Source: Saccharothrix sp. NRRL B-16314
GTDB lineage: Bacteria > Actinomycetota > Actinomycetes > Mycobacteriales > Pseudonocardiaceae
Direction: 5' to 3'
DNA length: 64,000 bases
Assembly (NCBI RefSeq): GCF_000716595.1
Contig: NZ_JNXC01000019.1
Location: 124,001-188,000, forward strand
Positions 60,163 to 64,000 of this stretch are shown here, piece after piece. Positions within the stretch are counted from its first letter, which is position 1; each line of letters starts with the position of its first letter. Under the pieces are notes generated by a model. The model did not search any database. It was not told the DNA's origin and saw only the letters and a list, made by a program, of their open reading frames with translations. The position numbers and the translations under genes were made by a program.

Positions 60163-60540
60163 CTAGCAGGTGCCGGTTCGACCCGATTCGATCTCGTTGC
60201 CCGTCGAACTGATGGTCCACGTGTAGTAGTAGTCCCATCCGGCGCACTCCCCGTACACGCCGACATCACCGTTACCGAAGCCGGTCTTGGTGGTGGTGCC
60301 GTGGACAGTGTCCGGCTGCCAGGTTCGGTCCTTGGCAATCTTCACGGTGAGGTCGACCGTGCCGCTGCAGTCTGTACGGCTTCCGACACCATAGATGGTG
60401 CCGTCGGAAACCCAGTACGGGTTGTTCGCACCCAGGCCGCATGCCTCCAGATCCGGTGCACCCCACGAGGGAGCGGCCATCGCAACCCCTGCGGCCGAGA
60501 ACACTCCGGCCATGATCCCGGCAATGACAAGACGTTTCAT
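60163..60540 (-). CDS. Small secreted cysteine-containing protein
   Basis: 125 residues from an ATG with AAAAGGAG. The signal peptide is MKRLVIAGIMAGVFSAAGVA then MA, cleaved before APS. The mature part of about 100 residues has four Cys in two likely disulfides (LEACGLGANNPYWVS, RTDCSGTVDLTVKIAKDR, YGECAGWDYYYTW and the terminal RTGTC). The beta-rich, Trp/Tyr-rich composition resembles small exported actinomycete proteins of unknown role. With the ABC genes downstream, it could be a bacteriocin-like product or a self-immunity protein; neither is shown. Confidence 0.82.
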   Translation of the reverse strand: MKRLVIAGIMAGVFSAAGVAMAAPSWGAPDLEACGLGANNPYWVSDGTIYGVGSRTDCSGTVDLTVKIAKDRTWQPDTVHGTTTKTGFGNGDVGVYGECAGWDYYYTWTISSTGNEIESGRTGTC

Positions 60541-60912
60541 GCCACTCCTTTTGCGTGCACCAGAGATAATCAAAATCGTTGCCGATCGACAGCAGGGAAG
60601 TAATTGACGCCCCGCCTCAACCCACACTAGCCGGTAGTCGCAGAGGGCTTCGATCACCCGAACGAGCGGGATGATCGTCACACCCTGCACTGTTCGGGTA
60701 AGTTTTTTCTCGCCTTCAGACAGGTCAAGCCTTCACTATGGGAAAGTTCCCCAACTGCAGGTCACAGCCACATTAATGGCCGACAAGCGAGCACCCCTTC
60801 ACACTCATTCCGGAAGTTACATGCGATCACAAAGGCGGATTTCACTCACGGACCGCGAGCGCAGATCGTCTCATATGGCTGAATTGGCGGCCTTTACGGA
60901 GCTGTTTTCGAG
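60541..60912. other. Intergenic region, lower GC
   Basis: About 370 bp upstream of the secreted-protein gene. AT content is clearly above the surroundings. It probably holds that gene's promoter. No gene is supported. Confidence 0.45.
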
Positions 60913-61080
60913 CTACTGGGGTTGGGTGAGTCGGCGGCTGGTGATGCGGATCACGGACCAGCGGACCATGGCCTCGTGGTGGTGGCGTAGGCGTTCGTAA
61001 TCGCGGACGCGGCGGCGGTGCCCGGTGATCCATGCCAACGTCCGCTCGCCCACCCTGTGCCTGCCGAGAACCTCCTCCAT
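60913..61080 (-). mobile_element. IS transposase C-terminal fragment
   Basis: The minus strand encodes MEEVLGRHRVGERTLAWITG, then HRRRVRDYERLRHHHEAMVR and SAIRITSRRL before a stop. This matches the C-terminus of IS5-type transposases (the catalytic Glu region and final helix). No upstream part remains. Confidence 0.75.
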
Positions 61081-61236
61081 GCAGGTAGAGGGCCTGCGTA
61101 GCCCCAGTTCCTGAAGCTCTCACGGGCCACGGTTACCGTCCGCGTGATGTCGTCCTGTGGGGTGTCAGAACTCTGCACGGGGATGCTGAGCTGCGACGAT
61201 CGCGCGCGCTGGACCTTCTAGGCATGATCGTGAGGT

Positions 61237-61385
61237 GTGGCGTTACGGCTGCTGTACCTGATCTTCGTTCGATTCGGTGACTGGCTGGTCCTGCTCGGCC
61301 GGTCCTCCGCGGTCAAGGACGTCGAACTGCTGGTGCTGCGGCACGAGGTCGCCGTGCTGCACCGGACCAACACCCGCCCGCGGTG
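61237..61385 (+). mobile_element. Integrase-type transposase N-terminal fragment
   Basis: A GTG-started frame reads VALRLLYLIFVRFGDWLVLL, then GRSSAVKDVELLVLRHEVAV, LHRTNTRPR. This is the typical N-terminus of actinomycete IS3/IS481-like integrase-core transposases. The family sequence stops near 61385 and does not resume. Confidence 0.7.
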
Positions 61386-61828
61386 GGGGGGTGTCCCTAT
61401 GTGGTTGTCAAGCCGCAACTGGAACGGGAGCAGACTCGGGTTGCCGGTAGTGGGCGCGGTTGGCGTGTGGGTACGCCTCACGGCGCTGGGCGTGCTGGAC
61501 GGCGCCGTCGGCGGTGCCGGCGCGGAGGGCGGCGTCCGCCGCCCGGAGTGACCGTCCGGAGTGGACGGTGGGACTCGCGGAGTCGAGGGAACTCCACCTT
61601 GCAGCTGTGGCGCTCACGCGTGGTCCGGGGCTCGTCATCGGTCCAGGTCGTCCGGTAGCGCGGTCAGCGTTGGTCGCGAGCGATGGCGCCATCCATGCCA
61701 ACCGGCTGGTATAGCGTGGAACCGCGGCCAAGACCATCGCGTGAACAGAGCACGGAGCCGTCGTCCACCCATAGACCGTCGGTGGCCCGTGCCGGACTTT
61801 GACGGGACGATGCCCGTGGGGTTCCGGC
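61386..61828. other. Gap between IS fragments
   Basis: About 440 bp. Long frames exist on both strands but all look like GC-rich chance frames, with no ribosome site or domain. I see no gene here. Confidence 0.4.
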
Positions 61829-62350
61829 GTGGATGATGTCTGTGGGCATTGGATGAGTGCCGCAGGAGTGCCGTGCGGGCGCCCGGTCGGGCACGAGCCG
61901 CCACACCGCCCCGCAGCCGACGGCATCGTACGACCGGTGCGGCGCGTGCGATTGACGGCTCGGGACCGGGCCTATCGTGACCAGCTCGGAGTGCCGCCGA
62001 ACGAGGCGCTACCCGCCGCGCAGGGCAGCGCCCACGTCCACGCGCGCGGGACCCAGTCACCTCGGCGGCGGCCGCGGCGACGGCGTGCTCCAACGACCGT
62101 GCACACCGACTCCGCGCAGCCACGCCCCGAGTGGAGCGCGAAATCAGGGAAGGCGGCGACCCCACCGCCTCCGCCGCACAAGGTCAGGGCACGGTCGCAG
62201 GGCACCTGCGGCGCCTGCGGCAGGAACTACGGGACCGGCGCGTTCGTGGCGAAGCAGCGGGAAATCCTCTCCGGGGAGACCTTCCGCGGCCAGCGGACGT
62301 CGACGTGGCGACGTGGTGTCGGTCCGGGCAGGACCCGGGAACGCTTCTGA
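61829..62350 (+). CDS. Hypothetical Cys/His-containing protein
   Basis: 173 residues from a GTG (VDDVCGHWMSAAGVPCGRPV). The N-terminal C-x-H...PCGRPVGHEPPHR spacing is like a small zinc-binding motif. The middle is Arg/Pro-rich and the C-terminal part has GTCGACGRNYGTG, another CxxC. It is flanked by IS fragments and its ribosome site is weak, so coding status is uncertain. Confidence 0.4.
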   Translation: MDDVCGHWMSAAGVPCGRPVGHEPPHRPAADGIVRPVRRVRLTARDRAYRDQLGVPPNEALPAAQGSAHVHARGTQSPRRRPRRRRAPTTVHTDSAQPRPEWSAKSGKAATPPPPPHKVRARSQGTCGACGRNYGTGAFVAKQREILSGETFRGQRTSTWRRGVGPGRTRERF

Positions 62351-62462
62351 CCGCACCCGACGAGACTGTCATCGCGACCGCCCCAGCAGAAGTGCCAGTT
62401 CACGCGGATAGGGTACGCGCTCAGCTGCATGAGCACCGCGACACCGAGCCTCTGCGCTACGC

Positions 62463-63000
62463 GTGGCCCGCCGTGGCCGAGGTATGCGGCGCCTGCTGAA
62501 TTTCTATGCCTGGGACACCGACGGCCTGCGTGACGACGTGCGGGCGGTGGTGGTGGAGGCGATCGGTGACCCCGAGGGCGGTGTGCTGATCGTGGACAAG
62601 ACGGGATTTCTGAAGAAGGGCACCAAGTCGGCCGGGGTGGGTCGTCAGTACTCCGGGACGGTCGGTCGGATCGAGAACTCGCAGATCGGGGTGTTCCTTG
62701 CCTATGCCTCGCCGCGTGGGCGGGCGTTGATCGACCGGGAGTTGTACCTGCCCCGGTTGTGGACCGACGACCGGGAACGCTGTCGGGCGGCGGGAATCGG
62801 TGACGAGGTCGGGTTCGCGACCAAGCAGACGCGCCCGGCGGATGATCGAGCGGGCCGTGGAGGCCGGGGTGCCGTTCGGGTGGGTGACCGCGGATGAGTT
62901 CTGCGGCAACGACACGGGTTTCCGCCTGTGGCTAGGAGTCTGGACATCCCGCATGTGGTGGCGGTGCGAAGTCCCGGTCGACCAGGTCGCCGGCGCGGCG
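62463..63000 (+). pseudogene. IS701-family transposase remnant
   Basis: One frame holds [60 protein letters not shown] and [17 protein letters not shown], all typical of IS701 DDE transposases. After GFATK the frame changes ([33 protein letters not shown]) and then changes again (SLDIPHVVAVRS). N- and C-termini are missing. It is a dead fragment. Confidence 0.8.
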
Positions 63001-63253
63001 CCCGTCCTTCGCCGGATCGTGGTGCAGTTGCTGCTCGCCGACGGACGACACGTCCAGGCCCGCGCGGTGAGCAGGATCGGTCAGCGTGGTCAGCCGGGAG
63101 ACGGTGTCCGCGGCATCGGGGCGTCAGTGGCGGAAGAGTACGTGGTGCCCTGCTGAACGGAGGATTGGTGGGCGAAGCTCACCGGCTGTGTGGCTGTTCC
63201 CGGTACCGTTATCCCGTTGTCGATTTGTCGGGTCGGGAGCGAAGCGGGGGCCG

Positions 63254-64000
63254 ATGGCGCGGATCGTTTGCGTGCATGGGATCGCTCAACAGCTGCGGGG
63301 TGAGCAAACCTTGCTGCAAGCCTGGTGGCCGGCGATCGCCGATGGAGTGGCTCGTGCCGGCGGTCCTCCGGTGCCCGCCGGCGACGTTGCGATGGCGTTC
63401 TACGGTGACCTGTTCCGGCCGCCCGGTGAGCTGCTGGCCGTCGGCGATCCGCTTTACAGCGCGGAGGACGTGCGGCCGGGCTTGGAGCAGGAGCTGCTGC
63501 TGGCCTGGTGGCGCCAGGCCAGTGCAGTCGACGACGGGGTGCCGCCACCGGACGCGGACACCCTGGTCCGGGTGCCGCGGTCGGTGCAGACCGCGTTGCG
63601 GGCGCTGTCGCGGTCGAGGTTCTTCGCCAGGGTCGCGTTGCGCGCGCTGGTATTCGATCTCAAGCAGGTCAGTGGGTACCTGCTCGATCCTCGGTTGCGC
63701 CAGGAGGCACGTGCACTGGTCGCTGCGAGTGTCACGCCGGAGACCCGCGTGGTTGTGGCGCACTCACTGGGTTCGGTCGTGGCCTACGAGGCGCTGTGCG
63801 CGCTGCCCGACCACCAGGTACGGGCGTTGGTCACGCTCGGCTCGCCGCTGGGGATCAGGAACCTGATCTTCGACCGTCTCGACCCGACCCCGCGAACGGG
63901 GCGCGGTGTGTGGCCGGGGCCGGACACGTTGGCGTGGACTAACGTCGTCGACCGCGGTGACGTGGTCGCGCTGGAGAAGGACCTCCGGATCCGGTTCGGT
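63254..64000 (+). CDS. Alpha/beta hydrolase-like protein, 3' end outside window
   Basis: The first 249 codons from ATG. MARIVCVHGIAQQLRGEQTL is a lipase-type oxyanion start (VHGI). VVVAHSLGSVVAYEALCALP is the nucleophile elbow, with Ser in AHSLG. LVTLGSPLGIRNLIFDRLDP and VVDRGDVVALEKDLRIRFG follow. It resembles the large family of actinomycete esterase/lipase-like proteins that occur next to caspase-like or trypsin-like genes; the neighbour is outside the window. The catalytic Asp and His should be near or beyond the edge. Confidence 0.82.
   Translation, partial: MARIVCVHGIAQQLRGEQTLLQAWWPAIADGVARAGGPPVPAGDVAMAFYGDLFRPPGELLAVGDPLYSAEDVRPGLEQELLLAWWRQASAVDDGVPPPDADTLVRVPRSVQTALRALSRSRFFARVALRALVFDLKQVSGYLLDPRLRQEARALVAASVTPETRVVVAHSLGSVVAYEALCALPDHQVRALVTLGSPLGIRNLIFDRLDPTPRTGRGVWPGPDTLAWTNVVDRGDVVALEKDLRIRFG

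Noticed and set aside
57415..60540. Lactococcin 972 bacteriocin system
   Set aside because: The secreted protein lacks the characteristic lactococcin 972 sequence and the membrane proteins do not match its usual partner; only the general layout is similar.
49050..64000. An integrase gene to go with the tRNA-Pro junction
   Set aside because: No tyrosine or serine recombinase domain could be found; the integrase-like fragment at 61237 is an IS transposase N-terminus.

Overview
The window is GC-rich (roughly 68-70%), with many GTG/TTG starts, 4-bp ATGA/GTGA gene overlaps and a very high density of XRE-type regulators. This points to a filamentous actinomycete, most likely order Pseudonocardiales (Saccharothrix, Actinosynnema or Lentzea type). 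The genus is inferred from gene style, not proven. No replication, ribosomal or central-metabolism genes are visible; the window reads as accessory chromosome: regulators, defence-type operons, small biosynthetic cassettes and decayed insertion sequences.

Layout. 1-4.2 kb: a secreted protein and a lipoprotein (minus), a stand-alone prepilin peptidase, and a run of small unrecognised genes. 4.2-11.2 kb: an APH-fold kinase with an XRE/TPR-like regulator, a second paralogous regulator with a small repeat protein, a degenerate Nudix protein, and a coupled three-gene regulator cassette. 11.25-15.3 kb: a four-gene minus operon (EspR-like double-HTH regulator, ImmA/IrrE metallopeptidase, MAB_1171c-type membrane protein, FAD monooxygenase). 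15.5-16.6 kb: a GGDEF-HxlR fusion. 16.6-20.1 kb: a second APH-fold kinase, a frameshifted AAA ATPase, a frameshifted DUF1883 gene, and an HTH/membrane protein pair. 20.9-31.9 kb: an uncharacterised cluster in which an aldo/keto reductase and an XRE regulator diverge from a B12-type radical SAM protein, followed by a thymidylate-kinase-like protein, a DegT aminotransferase, a formyltransferase, a cupin-like protein and an EEP phosphoesterase. A Nudix hydrolase and a second EEP protein face it. 31.9-33.5 kb: degraded genes, including an isoaspartate-methyltransferase-like pseudogene cut by an IS5-type fragment.

33.5-56.9 kb is a defence island. It holds a HigB/HigA-ImmA toxin-antitoxin pair, a divergent four-gene ubiquitin-like conjugation operon (Ubl, E2, JAB peptidase, E1), IS630 remnants, a Wadjet-like SMC operon with an additional fifth gene, a DUF3644-like protein, a GIY-YIG-like protein, a giant STAND/NACHT-like ATPase with a possible RHIM-like N-terminal motif, and an XRE-ImmA pair. 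At 57.2 kb the 3' half of a tRNA-Pro(GGG) with its terminator marks an integration junction. 57.4-60.5 kb holds an ABC transporter cassette with a small secreted cysteine-containing protein. 60.9-63.0 kb is a graveyard of transposase fragments, and the window ends inside an alpha/beta-hydrolase gene.

The most promising systems are the Ubl operon that shares a divergent control region with the toxin-antitoxin genes, the five-gene Wadjet-like operon, and the radical SAM / nucleotide-kinase / formyltransferase cluster with its TGTCC operator array. All assignments are from reading the sequence; none were checked by database search.
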